Shown here piece after piece: positions 53,545 through 62,855 of a DNA stretch of 64,000 nt. The position numbers and the translations under genes are program-made. The notes under the pieces are model-generated. The model ran no database searches. It was not told the DNA's origin and saw nothing but the letters and a program-made list of their open reading frames with translations. Source of the stretch: Oscillospiraceae bacterium (lineage in GTDB: Bacteria > Bacillota > Clostridia > Oscillospirales > Oscillospiraceae); NCBI GenBank assembly GCA_017398625.1, contig JAFQFP010000013.1, forward strand, positions 1-64,000, written 5' to 3'. The first letter of the stretch is position 1. The number at the start of each line of letters is the position of its first letter.

Positions 53545-55276
53545 ATGCTTTCATGCTTCGGATGCGGTGGCTGACAGAGCCATTGGGATTTTTGATATGG
53601 GTAACAGCAAAAATACCGCGGGTATAGTCTTCCAGCCGAGCATTAGAATGGATCTGAGACGGGGAGATACAGTAAATTTGCGAAACCGGCTTGCCGATAT
53701 CCAGACCGTCACCGGCTTCCATCAGCTTGATGCGCCGGTAATCGTAGATTTTATCATAGTTTTCGTCTTTGGAGAAGGAGGATAAGAAATTGTCCTTTTC
53801 CAGCAAGCGGTGGTGGTTAAACATATCCGGGGTTTCTACGATTTGGCAAAGCATTTCTTCGTTTGCACCAACATAGTCTTGATACATTTCGATCAGCCGA
53901 TCGGCTGGGTATTTTTCGGAGATATATTGAAATACCGGCTGGAAGTGTGTCCACATCAGTACAAACTGGGGTAAAAACCGAAGGGCAGTGCGCAGCTCAG
54001 TGTGATACTCATGGAAGTGGACAAAGAGAGAGGGGTGCGCCTCGATGATATCGCGGCATTCTGCCAGCGCAATGCCCCCGGTGGTGTCGGATAGAACATC
54101 TGTGGGGGTAAGCCGATCCCGGTAGCGTTCCGTCATTTCTGTTCCGTACATGAATGTACACAAATGGCACTGGATCACAACATTTCGCAGCGCTGCGATC
54201 TTACCCATCAAAGATATGGTACAGGAGATATCCTCTTCGGTTTCGTCGGGGAAACCGAAGATGAAGGAGGTAGTTAGCTGGATTCCCTTGGCGTTGGCAT
54301 AGGAGAGAATGTCCATGACCCGATCCAGCTTTAAGTTTTTATTGACTAGCTTTTGCATTCTGGGAGAGCCGGTTTCGATACCGCAATAAAGCTGAATCAT
54401 TCCTGCATCTACCATGATGTCGATCAGCTCGGGATCAATACAATCCAACCGTGCGCTGCATCTCCATTGGATCGGGAAATCCAATTCCTTCAAAAGACGG
54501 CAGGTTTCGATGACCTGGCGACGCTTCATGGTGAACATATCGTGGGCAAAGTTAAAGTTAGAAATACCGAAGCGTTGATGAACTGTGCGGATCTCCTGAA
54601 CGATCTGCTGGGGATCCTTCAGTCGATACACTCTGCCCCAAAAGGTTTTTGTGCTGCAAAAGGTGCAGCCAAAGGGGCAGCCTCTGCCCACATCCACAGA
54701 GAATACTGTTTTCTCGTCACAGATCTCAGGCAGGGGAAAGAAGGAATAGTCTATATCCGGGATCTTCGATAGATCACAAAGTGCCGGTCTGGGATTCATA
54801 ATAACTTTACCGTCTTTGCGGTATACCAATCCCGGAACGCTAAGATCCGGAGTTCCTGCCAATAGGGAAGAGAAGAACGGATAGACCGTATTTTCGCCCT
54901 CGCCGCGGCAGATATAGTCTACATAGTCGATTTGAGATAGGGTATCTTCTGCACTCATATCCGATTGAGGCCCGCCAAAAACAATGTAAATACCGGGATC
55001 CAGTTCCTTCAAGCAACGGGCCATCATCAGCGAGATATGATAGGTATCACAGCGAGTATAGAAGGAAACGATCTTAGGAGAGTGGGATTGGATCTGGCTC
55101 AAGGCGTTATCTAAAAAACGCTGAAAATCCTTGCCGGGATCACCAAACCGAAAATACTGCAAGATTACGGGGGTGATCCCGTGATCACGCAGTATGGTAG
55201 CCAGTAGCATGGTGCCAATATGCTCTGATTGGATATTTCCCGCTAGGTTTGGTGTCACAAATACAACATCGGCCAT
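53543..55276 (-). CDS. B12-binding domain radical SAM protein
   Basis: 577 residues from the ATG at 55276 (AAGGAG upstream). The N-terminal B12-binding-like domain (residues 1-145) has EHIGTMLLATILRDHG and IYIVFGGPQSDMSAEDT. The radical SAM core has VDVGRGCPFGCTFCSTKTFW (Cys-x3-Cys-x2-Cys for the 4Fe-4S cluster), then GIETGSPRMQKLVNKNL. The C-terminal 200 residues are unassigned, with many aromatic residues. It resembles methylases and other cobalamin radical enzymes, but no precursor peptide, sugar or lipid partner is adjacent, so the substrate is unknown. Codon choice looks slightly more A/T-rich than the neighbours (by eye). Confidence 0.88.
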   Translation of the reverse strand: MADVVFVTPNLAGNIQSEHIGTMLLATILRDHGITPVILQYFRFGDPGKDFQRFLDNALSQIQSHSPKIVSFYTRCDTYHISLMMARCLKELDPGIYIVFGGPQSDMSAEDTLSQIDYVDYICRGEGENTVYPFFSSLLAGTPDLSVPGLVYRKDGKVIMNPRPALCDLSKIPDIDYSFFPLPEICDEKTVFSVDVGRGCPFGCTFCSTKTFWGRVYRLKDPQQIVQEIRTVHQRFGISNFNFAHDMFTMKRRQVIETCRLLKELDFPIQWRCSARLDCIDPELIDIMVDAGMIQLYCGIETGSPRMQKLVNKNLKLDRVMDILSYANAKGIQLTTSFIFGFPDETEEDISCTISLMGKIAALRNVVIQCHLCTFMYGTEMTERYRDRLTPTDVLSDTTGGIALAECRDIIEAHPSLFVHFHEYHTELRTALRFLPQFVLMWTHFQPVFQYISEKYPADRLIEMYQDYVGANEEMLCQIVETPDMFNHHRLLEKDNFLSSFSKDENYDKIYDYRRIKLMEAGDGLDIGKPVSQIYCISPSQIHSNARLEDYTRGIFAVTHIKNPNGSVSHRIRSMKA

Positions 55277-55338
55277 AGTAATACTCCTTGTGTTATCAGC
55301 TTCAAAAGGGGAGCCTAGAGATCAAAACTTGTATGATT

Positions 55339-55366
55339 ATTTTATCATGATTTCTAAATATGTCAA
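55339..55366 (-). promoter_or_regulatory. Promoter of the radical SAM gene
   Basis: Minus strand: TTGACA (55366-55361), 16-base spacer, TAAAAT (55344-55339); leader of about 55 bases. Confidence 0.75.
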
Positions 55367-55476
55367 GTCAGCCATCTGCGGAGAAATGTCCCTCGGCTGA
55401 ATACACAAAGAAAGCTGAGTTTTTTTCTGAAAACTTGCAAAACATGACAGAATATTGGAAAAAGCCAACCTTTCGG

Positions 55477-55504
55477 TTGACAATTCCCGGAAAGAGTGTA
55501 TACT
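55477..55504 (+). promoter_or_regulatory. Promoter of the glycine riboswitch-glyA transcript
   Basis: TTGACA (55477-55482), 16-base spacer, TATACT (55499-55504); predicted start about 55511, some 20 bases before the first aptamer. Confidence 0.85.
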
Positions 55505-55532
55505 TGGACATGGAAAAACAAATATACCAATG

Positions 55533-55744
55533 AAGCCCTTCAGGAAAGCGGCATGCGCCCACCGAAGGATTAAAAGTCTCAGGTACCCGTGTGGTTCACC
55601 GGGTAGGACTGTAGGGCAGAGGACTCTCTGGAGAACACATTCAGTTGTGTGCCGAAGGTGCAAGGCGTAAGCCGAATCTCTCAGGCAAACGGACGGAGAA
55701 GGCAAAGTGCTTTTCAGGCAGTCCTCATGGCAGGACTGTTTTTT
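55533..55744 (+). promoter_or_regulatory. Tandem glycine riboswitch with terminator, upstream of glyA
   Basis: Two aptamers lie in series. The first (about 55533-55632) has CACCGAAGG at 55560-55568 and the AGTCTCAGGTACC strand. The second (about 55634-55705) has GCCGAAGGTGCAAGGC, AATCTCTCAGGCAAA and GGACGGAGA. A terminator follows: CAGTCCT (55719-55725), loop, AGGACTG (55732-55738), TTTTTT. Glycine binding is expected to relieve termination, as in most tandem switches. Confidence 0.92.
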
Positions 55745-55771
55745 ATTATTTTGAAAAAGGATGTATGGATT

Positions 55772-57025
55772 ATGTACGGGAAACCCTTGGGTGCTATTGA
55801 TTTTGTGGCACAGTATGATGCCGAGATCGCTGAAATGATGAACCGTGAGCTGGTTCGCCAGCAAGACGGTCTGGAGCTGATCGCTTCGGAGAACTTTGCT
55901 TCTCCTGCGGTGATCGCTGCAATGGGCTCCATTCTCACCAACAAGTATGCCGAGGGTCTGCCCGGCAAGCGCTATTACGGTGGCTGCCAGCATGTGGATG
56001 AGCTGGAAGCACTGTGTATTCAGCGAGCAAAGGATCTGTTTGGTGCAGAGTTTGCAAATGTACAGCCTCACTCCGGCGCCCAGGCAAATATGGCAGTGCA
56101 GCTTGCGCTGCTGCAGCCCGGCGATACCATGATGGGCATGAGCCTTGCCAACGGCGGTCACCTTTCCCATGGCAGCCCTGCCAATATCTCCGGTAAGTAC
56201 TATAATGTGGTCTCCTATGATGTGGATCACGAAACCGGTCTGATCGATTATGACCAGATTCGTGACATGGCAAAGGCTTGCCAGCCTAAGCTGATCATTG
56301 CCGGTGCTTCTGCCTATCCCCGAGCCATCGATTTCAAGCTGTTTGCCGATATTGCCCATGAGGTTGGAGCCGTGTTTATGGTAGACATGGCGCATATTGC
56401 CGGTCTGGTTGCAGGCGGTGCCCACATGAGCCCTGTGCCCTATGCGGATATCGTCACCACCACCACCCACAAGACCCTCCGCGGTCCCAGAGGCGGTCTG
56501 ATTCTCGGCAAAGAGGAATTTGCCAAGAAGCTGAATTCCGCCGTGTTCCCCGGCACACAGGGCGGTCCTCTTGAGCATGTTATCGCAGCCAAGGCTGTGT
56601 GCTTCAAGGAGGCTATGGATCCCAGCTTTAAGACCTATGCCCAGAATATCGTAAGCAATGCCAAGGTGCTTGCCTCCGCGCTGCTGGAGGAGGGCTTTGA
56701 TCTGGTTACCGGCGGCACCGATAATCATCTGATGCTGGCGGATCTTCGCCCCATGAACATCACCGGCAAGGAGCTGCAGGAGCGCTGCGATGCCAACCAT
56801 ATTACCTTGAATAAGAATGCCATTCCCGGCGATCCCCAGAAGCCTTCCGTCACCAGCGGCGTCCGCATCGGTACGGCTGCTGTCACCACCCGTGGTCTGG
56901 GTGCTGAGGAAATGGTGCAGATCGCCAAGTGTGTCGGCATGACCGCCCGTGATTTCGAGGGTACAGCCGATGAGGTCAAGTCCATTGTGGCATCCATTTG
57001 TGAAAAGTATCCTCTGTACAAGTAA
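55772..57025 (+). CDS. glyA: Serine hydroxymethyltransferase
   Basis: 417 residues from ATG 55772. It interconverts serine and glycine using tetrahydrofolate. The start has [21 protein letters not shown], and the PLP-lysine segment is [17 protein letters not shown] (Lys in [10 protein letters not shown]). [16 protein letters not shown] is also typical. Regulation by the glycine riboswitch suggests it may run mainly in the glycine-to-serine direction here. The ribosome binding site is weak (AAAGGA). Confidence 0.98.
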   Translation: MYGKPLGAIDFVAQYDAEIAEMMNRELVRQQDGLELIASENFASPAVIAAMGSILTNKYAEGLPGKRYYGGCQHVDELEALCIQRAKDLFGAEFANVQPHSGAQANMAVQLALLQPGDTMMGMSLANGGHLSHGSPANISGKYYNVVSYDVDHETGLIDYDQIRDMAKACQPKLIIAGASAYPRAIDFKLFADIAHEVGAVFMVDMAHIAGLVAGGAHMSPVPYADIVTTTTHKTLRGPRGGLILGKEEFAKKLNSAVFPGTQGGPLEHVIAAKAVCFKEAMDPSFKTYAQNIVSNAKVLASALLEEGFDLVTGGTDNHLMLADLRPMNITGKELQERCDANHITLNKNAIPGDPQKPSVTSGVRIGTAAVTTRGLGAEEMVQIAKCVGMTARDFEGTADEVKSIVASICEKYPLYK

Positions 57026-57035
57026 ACAGTTTTTC

Positions 57036-57075
57036 AGCGCACCCTTGGTTATATGGCAGGGGTGCGCTTTACTTT
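57036..57075 (+). terminator. Terminator of glyA
   Basis: AGCGCACCC (57036-57044) pairs with GGGTGCGCT (57060-57068) across a 15-base loop, then TTTACTTTT. The T-run doubles as the next -35 box. Confidence 0.8.
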
Positions 57076-57096
57076 TCCTGTGTTAAATGGTATGAT
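57068..57096 (+). promoter_or_regulatory. Promoter of the MATE gene
   Basis: TTTACT (57068-57073), 17-base spacer, TATGAT (57091-57096). The -35 box is the T-tract of the glyA terminator. Confidence 0.7.
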
Positions 57097-57122
57097 ATTA
57101 GAAAAATTAGGGCTGGTTGCAA

Positions 57123-58514
57123 ATGAGACGGATGCTTTCAAAACTGAATATGCCCATGGTGGCGGTGATCCTGTCGTTAGCATGGCCCACTATGCTGGAG
57201 CAGCTTATGCAAACGGCGGTGCAATACATCGACACGGCAATGGTCGGCTCTTTGGGTACCCATGCTACCGCCGCCGTAGGTGCCACTACCACGGTCAACT
57301 GGCTGGTAGGCAGTACGGTTTCCGCTTTTGGAGTTGGGTTTCTTGCCTATATTGCCAGAGCCTGCGGTGCCAATGAGGCCGGAGCAGCATCTCGCGCCAG
57401 CGCGCAGGCGGTGCTGGTGGTTCTGGTCGCCGGCTCGGTTTTTACTGCCGCTACGCTGGGCTTGTCCGGCGTGATCCCTGTTTGGATGCAGGTGGATGAG
57501 CAGATACAAGGGTTGGCAGGGCAGTATTTCTTTATCCTTTATACCCCTATGCTGTTTCGCGCAGCTACCATCATTTTTGGCACGGTGTTACGGGCGGCGG
57601 GGGACACGAAAACACCAATGCGTGTTGGGGTGCTGGTAAACATCGTGAATGTGGTGCTGAATTTCCTGCTGATCTATCCCAAGCGTACACTGGAGTTTTT
57701 CGGAATAGAATTCCGGATGCCCGGAGTAGGCTTGGGTGTTTTGGGTGCTGCGGTTGCAAGTGCCATTGCATTCGCTCTGGGCGGCATCTGCATTGCGGTT
57801 GCCCTATGGAGGCATCCGGTGGTTTCTCCCAGAGGGCAGTCGTTGGTACCGGATATGACGATCTTGAAGCCCTGCATGAAGGTTGCATTTCCCAATATGC
57901 TACAGCGCTTCGGTACATCCCTTGGCTATGTAGCATTTGCAGCTATGATCAATTCACTAGGCGAGATCGCCACCGCTGCCCATACCATTGCAAATACTGT
58001 GGAATCCGCATTTTACATTCCGGGTTACGGAATGCAGACCGCAGCTGCAACATTGGCGGGAAATGCGTACGGTGCCCATGACAGCCGCCGCATGCAGGAT
58101 CTGATAGCAATGTTTATTCCCATTGAGATCGGCTTGATGATCCTTTCCGGTGCGGCATTGTTTATATCTGCTCCCGCGTTGATGGGGTTGTTTTCCAAGG
58201 ATCCGCAAGTCATTGCACTGGGCAGCACGGTGCTTTGTATGGTTGCGGTTTCAGAACCGTTTTATGGCTATTCCATCATTCTCGAGGGTATGATGCAGGG
58301 GGTGGGCAACACACGCTTACCTTTTGCTTTCAATGTGGCAGGCATGTGGGGTGTTCGGATCGTTGGTACATTTGTATGTACCCAGCATCTTGGATTGGGG
58401 CTTGTATCGGCGTGGAGCTGCATGATCGCTCACAATCTGCTGCTCTTTGTGCTGTTCTTGATCTGCCATATCCGAGGGACATGGAATCCTCTGAGGCGTG
58501 GTGCTTTGGGCTAA
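57123..58514 (+). CDS. MATE family multidrug efflux transporter
   Basis: About 463 residues from ATG 57123 (TTG 57117 is an alternative; the ribosome binding site is poor for both). Twelve hydrophobic segments in two halves. AWPTMLEQLMQTAVQYIDTAMVGSLG and TVLRAAGDTKTPMRVGVLVNIVNVVLNFLLIY are family hallmarks. MATE proteins export drugs or metabolites by Na+ or H+ exchange. The substrate is unknown. It is monocistronic. Confidence 0.93.
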   Translation: MRRMLSKLNMPMVAVILSLAWPTMLEQLMQTAVQYIDTAMVGSLGTHATAAVGATTTVNWLVGSTVSAFGVGFLAYIARACGANEAGAASRASAQAVLVVLVAGSVFTAATLGLSGVIPVWMQVDEQIQGLAGQYFFILYTPMLFRAATIIFGTVLRAAGDTKTPMRVGVLVNIVNVVLNFLLIYPKRTLEFFGIEFRMPGVGLGVLGAAVASAIAFALGGICIAVALWRHPVVSPRGQSLVPDMTILKPCMKVAFPNMLQRFGTSLGYVAFAAMINSLGEIATAAHTIANTVESAFYIPGYGMQTAAATLAGNAYGAHDSRRMQDLIAMFIPIEIGLMILSGAALFISAPALMGLFSKDPQVIALGSTVLCMVAVSEPFYGYSIILEGMMQGVGNTRLPFAFNVAGMWGVRIVGTFVCTQHLGLGLVSAWSCMIAHNLLLFVLFLICHIRGTWNPLRRGALG

Positions 58515-58550
58515 AATTTTGTCTCCCATTTTTTGGGAGATAAAATTTTT
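58513..58550 (+). terminator. Terminator of the MATE gene
   Basis: AAAATTTTGTCTCCCA (58513-58528) pairs with TGGGAGATAAAATTTT (58534-58549); the stem is closed by AT pairs and ends in TTTTT. It overlaps the MATE stop codon by two bases. Confidence 0.85.
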
Positions 58551-58572
58551 AGGAAAATGACCTCAAATATAC

Positions 58573-58608
58573 TTGATATGTTCATATTTGACCTGTATCA
58601 TGTATAAT
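58573..58608 (+). promoter_or_regulatory. Promoter region of the ABC transporter
   Basis: TTGATA (58573-58578), 17-base spacer, TATCAT (58596-58601); a second, better -10 (TATAAT, 58603-58608) lies just behind. Further on, GGAAGC-AAAA-GCTTCC (58639-58654) can fold before the start codon. Confidence 0.55.
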
Positions 58609-58676
58609 GCGAAGATAAAAAGTGGAAAATGTATATGGAGGAAGCAAAAGCTTCCAATACGGAAAGGCGAAATTTC

Positions 58677-61600
58677 ATGTTGCAGATCAAGGATATCCGT
58701 AAACAGTATATCACCGGCGAACTGGTGCAGACTGCGCTGGATGGGGTCAGCTTGACCCTGCGGGATAATGAGTTTGTTGCTATTTTGGGTCCCAGCGGCT
58801 CCGGCAAGACCACCCTTTTGAATGTCATTGGCGGTTTAGACCGCTATGACAGCGGTGATCTGGTTATCAATGGCATTTCTACAAAAAAATATACTGATCG
58901 GGATTGGGATTCCTACCGCAACCATACCATTGGGTTTGTGTTCCAAAGCTACAATTTGATCCCCCATCAGACGGTGCTTGCCAATGTGGAGCTGGCACTG
59001 ACAATCTCCGGTATTTCCCGTACCGAGCGGCGTAAGCGTGCGAAGAAGGCACTGGAGGATGTGGGGTTGGGCAACCAGATCCATAAAAAGCCCAATCAGA
59101 TGTCCGGCGGACAGATGCAGCGAGTTGCCATTGCCCGTGCGCTGGTCAATGACCCCGACATTTTGCTGGCAGATGAGCCTACCGGCGCGTTGGATACGGA
59201 TACCAGTGTGCAGGTCATGGAGCTTCTGAAAAAGGTTTCCGAGAACCGCCTGGTGGTGATGGTTACCCACAATCCCGAGTTGGCGGAGGCGTATGCCAAC
59301 CGCATCGTCCGTGTTCGGGACGGTAAGCTGATCGACGATACAAACCCCTATTTGCCGGAGAACACCATGGAGGCTGCCCATAAGAACATGGGGAGAGCCT
59401 CTATGTCGTGGTTCACGGCGCTGTCGCTGAGCTTTAATAATCTGCGCACCAAAAAAGCACGCACGCTGCTGACCGCCTTTGCAGGCTCTATCGGTATCAT
59501 AGGGATTGCGCTGATCCTGTCCTTGTCTACGGGCTTCCAGAAGTATATTGACCAGATACAAGAGGATACTCTTTCCAGCTATCCGCTGACCATCCAATCG
59601 GAAACTGCCGATATGGGAGCGGCGATGATGGCAATGGGCTCTATGATCATGGGTGGCGACGATGTGGAGCCGGGTACTGTGGTGGAGCAGCAGATGATCG
59701 CGTCTATGTTTGCTCAGATCGGCTCCAACGATCTGGAATCCTTCAAAACCTATCTGGAGGATAATTATTCTCAGATCGGCCATACCATCAAGACAATTAA
59801 GTATAGCTATGGCATTAAGCCGGTGATTTTTTCCCCGGATACATCGGATAAGATCCTGCAGGTAAATCCCGGCTCGTTGTTTGGAACATTGACCGGCAGC
59901 AGCGCCATGTCTGCGTATATGGATACGGATGTATTTCAGGAATTGCCGGAATCACAGGAAATGCTGAATGATCAGTATGATGTCCTGCAAGGGCGGTGGC
60001 CAGAGCAGTATAACGAGACGGTATTTGTCTTAGCGGATCCCAAACATATCCCGGATCTCGTTTCTTATAGTCTAGGTTTGCGGGATATGGATGAGCTGAA
60101 TGAAATGATGCAGCTTGTAATGGAGGGCAAGGAGGCGGTGCTGGATACGAAGCCTCTCAGCTTCTCCTATGAGGATCTGCTGGCGATGGAGTTTAAGCTG
60201 GTCAACGCCGGAGATATGTATCGCTACAACAGCGAATATGCGGTGTGGGAGGATATGTCCTCGGACATGGACTATATGCGGGAGCTTATCGCAAGCGGGG
60301 AAACGCTGAAGATCGTGGGTATCGTTACACCCAAAGACGGAGCGTCTGCCTCAATGTCTATGGGCATTGGTTATACGGCAGAGCTGACCCGGCGTGTGAT
60401 CGACAAAGCCGGCGCTTCCAAGATCGTGAAGGATCAGCTTTCGGATGAAAGTGTGAATGTGTTTACCGGTAAAGAATTCGCTGCCTCGGAGGAGGATGGA
60501 CCTAAGCTGAATTTTGAGGATATGATCTCTGTGGATGGGGATATGCTGGAGTCTGCTTTCGGTATGGATGTGGATGAAGGAGCGATTCTGGATCTGATGG
60601 AGGATTACCTTGGAGATATTGTTGATTCCATGACAGAGGATCTCGAACCGGCGCAGAAAGCCTTTTCCGACACGCTGGAGCAGCTTGCCCATGGGATGCT
60701 GACGGAGTACATCAAGCAAAATGCAGACCCGGACACCGGAAAGGCAGAGCTGGCATTGTCCGATGCCCAGACCATTGCGCAGGAATATCTGGCAGGAGAA
60801 CAGGCGCAGGCGTTGATCGAGCCTATGGCGAAGAAATATTCTCTGGATACGGAAACCTTTACCGGCATCTACGAGCCGCTGCTGATCGCGTTCACTGCGA
60901 GCTGTATAGCATCCAATATGGAGCTGCCGGAAGCGGATATTCCGGAGACGGAGATCCCCGGCGAGACAGAGGCGGTGCAGGCGTTTGAGATCCGCGAAGC
61001 CGAGGCGTTGGCAGAAGAAACGGAGGTATCGGAAGCCACTGAAACCACTGAGCCTAGTGAGCCGACCGAAACTACTGAATCTACCGAACCCACCGAAGGC
61101 ACAGTACCTTCTGAGCCCGCACTGCCGGATATCGATATGGATCTGGATTCTCTTAGTGCCCAGATCGGTGTAGAGGATGTTGCGTCTGCGGTTTCCGCAT
61201 TTATGGAGAATCCTGCGGTGACAGCCGCTTCCGGCGCGATGGCAGGCAAAATGGTTGAGGTAATGGCGCAGGAAAAGCTGATGCGCAAGCTTTCCAAGTT
61301 TGGCGATTATATTATGCGGTTCGTGGGCGATTCCTTCTATGTAGATGCAGAGAAGATCGAAGGTGCGTTCCAGTTCAACATGGATGAAGACGAATTGAAA
61401 CGGCTGATGGATGCCATGAGCAACATGGGCAGGGAAGTGGCTACAGCAGAATCCAACCTTTCTTCGCTGGGCTACGCCCGTATGGAAGCGCCGTCTACAA
61501 TATCCATTTATTTCCCGAATTTCGCAGACAAAGAAGCTTTTATGGACTTCTTGGACAGCTATAATTCGTCTATGGAGGCTGCCGGCAAAGAAGATCAGGT

Positions 61601-62066
61601 CATTAGCTATACGGATGTGACAGGTATCATGATGTCCTCTGTGCGAACCATCATCGATAGCGTCAGCTATGTTCTGATCGCCTTTGTGGCGGTATCGCTG
61701 GTGGTGTCCTCCATTATGATCGGCATTATCACCTATATTTCCGTTATGGAGCGTACAAAGGAGATCGGTATTCTTCGTGCTATCGGTGCTTCCAAGGGGA
61801 ATATCTCTCAGGTATTCAATGCCGAGACCTTTATCATCGGTCTTTGCTCCGGTGCAATAGGCGTGGGAATCACCTTGCTGCTGATCGTCCCCATCAACAG
61901 CATTATCCACTCACTTACCGGCAATCCGGATATCAACGCTCAGCTTCCGATTAGGGCGGCAGTGGTACTGGTGATCCTGAGTGTGATCTTGACGCTGATC
62001 GGCGGTCTGATCCCATCCCAAAAGGCTGCAAAGAAAGACCCTGTGATCGCTCTGCGTTCCGAATGA
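58677..62066 (+). CDS. MacB-like ABC transporter: fused ATPase and FtsX permease with a large extracellular insert
   Basis: About 1129 residues from ATG 58677 (AAAGG nine bases upstream); in-frame ATGs at 58629 and 58635 would add about 15 residues. The ATPase has LGPSGSGKTTLLN, MSGGQMQRVAIARAL and LLADEPTGALD. A first helix follows (about residue 275, GSIGIIGIALILSLSTGF). A 700-residue extracytoplasmic region holds an E/T/P-rich linker (about residues 780-815, such as TETTESTEPTEGT). Three more helices (MacB/FtsX core) close the C-terminus, ending VIALRSE. Such systems work on peptides, lipoproteins or cell-wall hydrolase control rather than simple uptake. No accessory protein or TolC-like partner is adjacent. 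Confidence 0.9.
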   Translation: MLQIKDIRKQYITGELVQTALDGVSLTLRDNEFVAILGPSGSGKTTLLNVIGGLDRYDSGDLVINGISTKKYTDRDWDSYRNHTIGFVFQSYNLIPHQTVLANVELALTISGISRTERRKRAKKALEDVGLGNQIHKKPNQMSGGQMQRVAIARALVNDPDILLADEPTGALDTDTSVQVMELLKKVSENRLVVMVTHNPELAEAYANRIVRVRDGKLIDDTNPYLPENTMEAAHKNMGRASMSWFTALSLSFNNLRTKKARTLLTAFAGSIGIIGIALILSLSTGFQKYIDQIQEDTLSSYPLTIQSETADMGAAMMAMGSMIMGGDDVEPGTVVEQQMIASMFAQIGSNDLESFKTYLEDNYSQIGHTIKTIKYSYGIKPVIFSPDTSDKILQVNPGSLFGTLTGSSAMSAYMDTDVFQELPESQEMLNDQYDVLQGRWPEQYNETVFVLADPKHIPDLVSYSLGLRDMDELNEMMQLVMEGKEAVLDTKPLSFSYEDLLAMEFKLVNAGDMYRYNSEYAVWEDMSSDMDYMRELIASGETLKIVGIVTPKDGASASMSMGIGYTAELTRRVIDKAGASKIVKDQLSDESVNVFTGKEFAASEEDGPKLNFEDMISVDGDMLESAFGMDVDEGAILDLMEDYLGDIVDSMTEDLEPAQKAFSDTLEQLAHGMLTEYIKQNADPDTGKAELALSDAQTIAQEYLAGEQAQALIEPMAKKYSLDTETFTGIYEPLLIAFTASCIASNMELPEADIPETEIPGETEAVQAFEIREAEALAEETEVSEATETTEPSEPTETTESTEPTEGTVPSEPALPDIDMDLDSLSAQIGVEDVASAVSAFMENPAVTAASGAMAGKMVEVMAQEKLMRKLSKFGDYIMRFVGDSFYVDAEKIEGAFQFNMDEDELKRLMDAMSNMGREVATAESNLSSLGYARMEAPSTISIYFPNFADKEAFMDFLDSYNSSMEAAGKEDQVISYTDVTGIMMSSVRTIIDSVSYVLIAFVAVSLVVSSIMIGIITYISVMERTKEIGILRAIGASKGNISQVFNAETFIIGLCSGAIGVGITLLLIVPINSIIHSLTGNPDINAQLPIRAAVVLVILSVILTLIGGLIPSQKAAKKDPVIALRSE

Positions 62067-62077
62067 TTCGTTTTGTT

Positions 62078-62105
62078 AAAAAAGCCGCCGAAAGGCGGCT
62101 TTTTT
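62078..62105 (+). terminator. Terminator of the ABC transporter gene
   Basis: AAAAAAGCCGCC (62078-62089), GAAA loop, GGCGGCTTTTTT (62094-62105); a textbook bidirectional hairpin. Confidence 0.93.
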
Positions 62106-62162
62106 TAAGCCTGTAGGGATCAATTCTCATATCGATCCGCCTCTGAAATCCTAGGGAAATAA

Positions 62163-62204
62163 TTGACATTTTATATTGACAGCATTATGATAAATGTGTA
62201 TAAA
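62163..62204 (+). promoter_or_regulatory. Two overlapping promoters of the GNAT gene
   Basis: TTGACA (62163-62168) with TATGAT (62186-62191), and TTGACA (62176-62181) with TATAAA (62199-62204); both have 17-base spacers and are offset by 13 bases. Confidence 0.8.
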
Positions 62205-62234
62205 AATTTTTTGCAAGTGTATAGAGGAGCAACC

Positions 62235-62762
62235 ATGACATTTATAGAAACTGACCGTTTAATTCTTCGTAATGTTGCTGCGAAGGATGCGGATATTATG
62301 CATGATTATCGAAATAACGATATCTGCGCCCGGTATCAGCGGGGTCAGACCAAGGATTATTTGGACATTGTCGCTTTGGTGGAACGCCGCAGGGACGATG
62401 TGATGTCTGTGGATGCTCCCTTCATGGTGGCTGTCGCGTTGAATGATACCGATGAGATGGTGGGGGAGATCGTCGTCATGCCTGAAGACGGCACCATCAG
62501 CTTGGGCTACACTTTTTCCTACAAGCATCATCGAAAGGGCTACGCCCTTGAAGCGCTGACAGCATTGATCGGGCTGCTCCATAAGCTCTATCCTCAGTGG
62601 GATTTTATTAGCTTTACCGATCCGGAAAATGAGCCCAGCATGGCATTGTTGAAGAAGCTGGGCTACAAGGATATGGGCTACATTCCTTCTATGAACTCGC
62701 AAGTGTTCGGCAAGTGGACGACCCAAGCGACGGAAGCAGAGATTGCAAAGGCAGTAAAATAA
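62235..62762 (+). CDS. GNAT family N-acetyltransferase
   Basis: 175 residues from ATG 62235 (GAGGAGC upstream). FIETDRLILRNVAAKDAD is the start of RimJ/RimL-type GNAT proteins; ISLGYTFSYKHHRKGYALEALTALI is the acetyl-CoA-binding motif A and FTDPENEPSMALLKKLGYKD the C-terminal motif. The substrate could be ribosomal protein N-termini or a small molecule. A hairpin (62814-62855) lies downstream. Confidence 0.93.
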   Translation: MTFIETDRLILRNVAAKDADIMHDYRNNDICARYQRGQTKDYLDIVALVERRRDDVMSVDAPFMVAVALNDTDEMVGEIVVMPEDGTISLGYTFSYKHHRKGYALEALTALIGLLHKLYPQWDFISFTDPENEPSMALLKKLGYKDMGYIPSMNSQVFGKWTTQATEAEIAKAVK

Positions 62763-62813
62763 AACCGGAGGAATGTGTTGCTTAAGTGCGCACAGACGCG
62801 TATAGTATTGTTG

Positions 62814-62855
62814 CCAAATAGAAATGCCACCCTTTTGGGCGGCATTTCTATTTGG
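62814..62855. terminator. Long hairpin between the GNAT gene and tmRNA
   Basis: CCAAATAGAAATGCC (62814-62828) pairs perfectly with GGCATTTCTATTTGG (62841-62855), extended by CCC/GGG. It ends the GNAT transcript and, on the other strand, contains the tmRNA 3' CCA. No classical T-run on the minus strand. Confidence 0.75.

Noticed and set aside
55337..56800. 487-codon minus-strand open frame
   Set aside because: It is opposite glyA and crosses the glycine riboswitch.
60351..61910. 519-codon minus-strand open frame
   Set aside because: It is the shadow of the ABC transporter gene.
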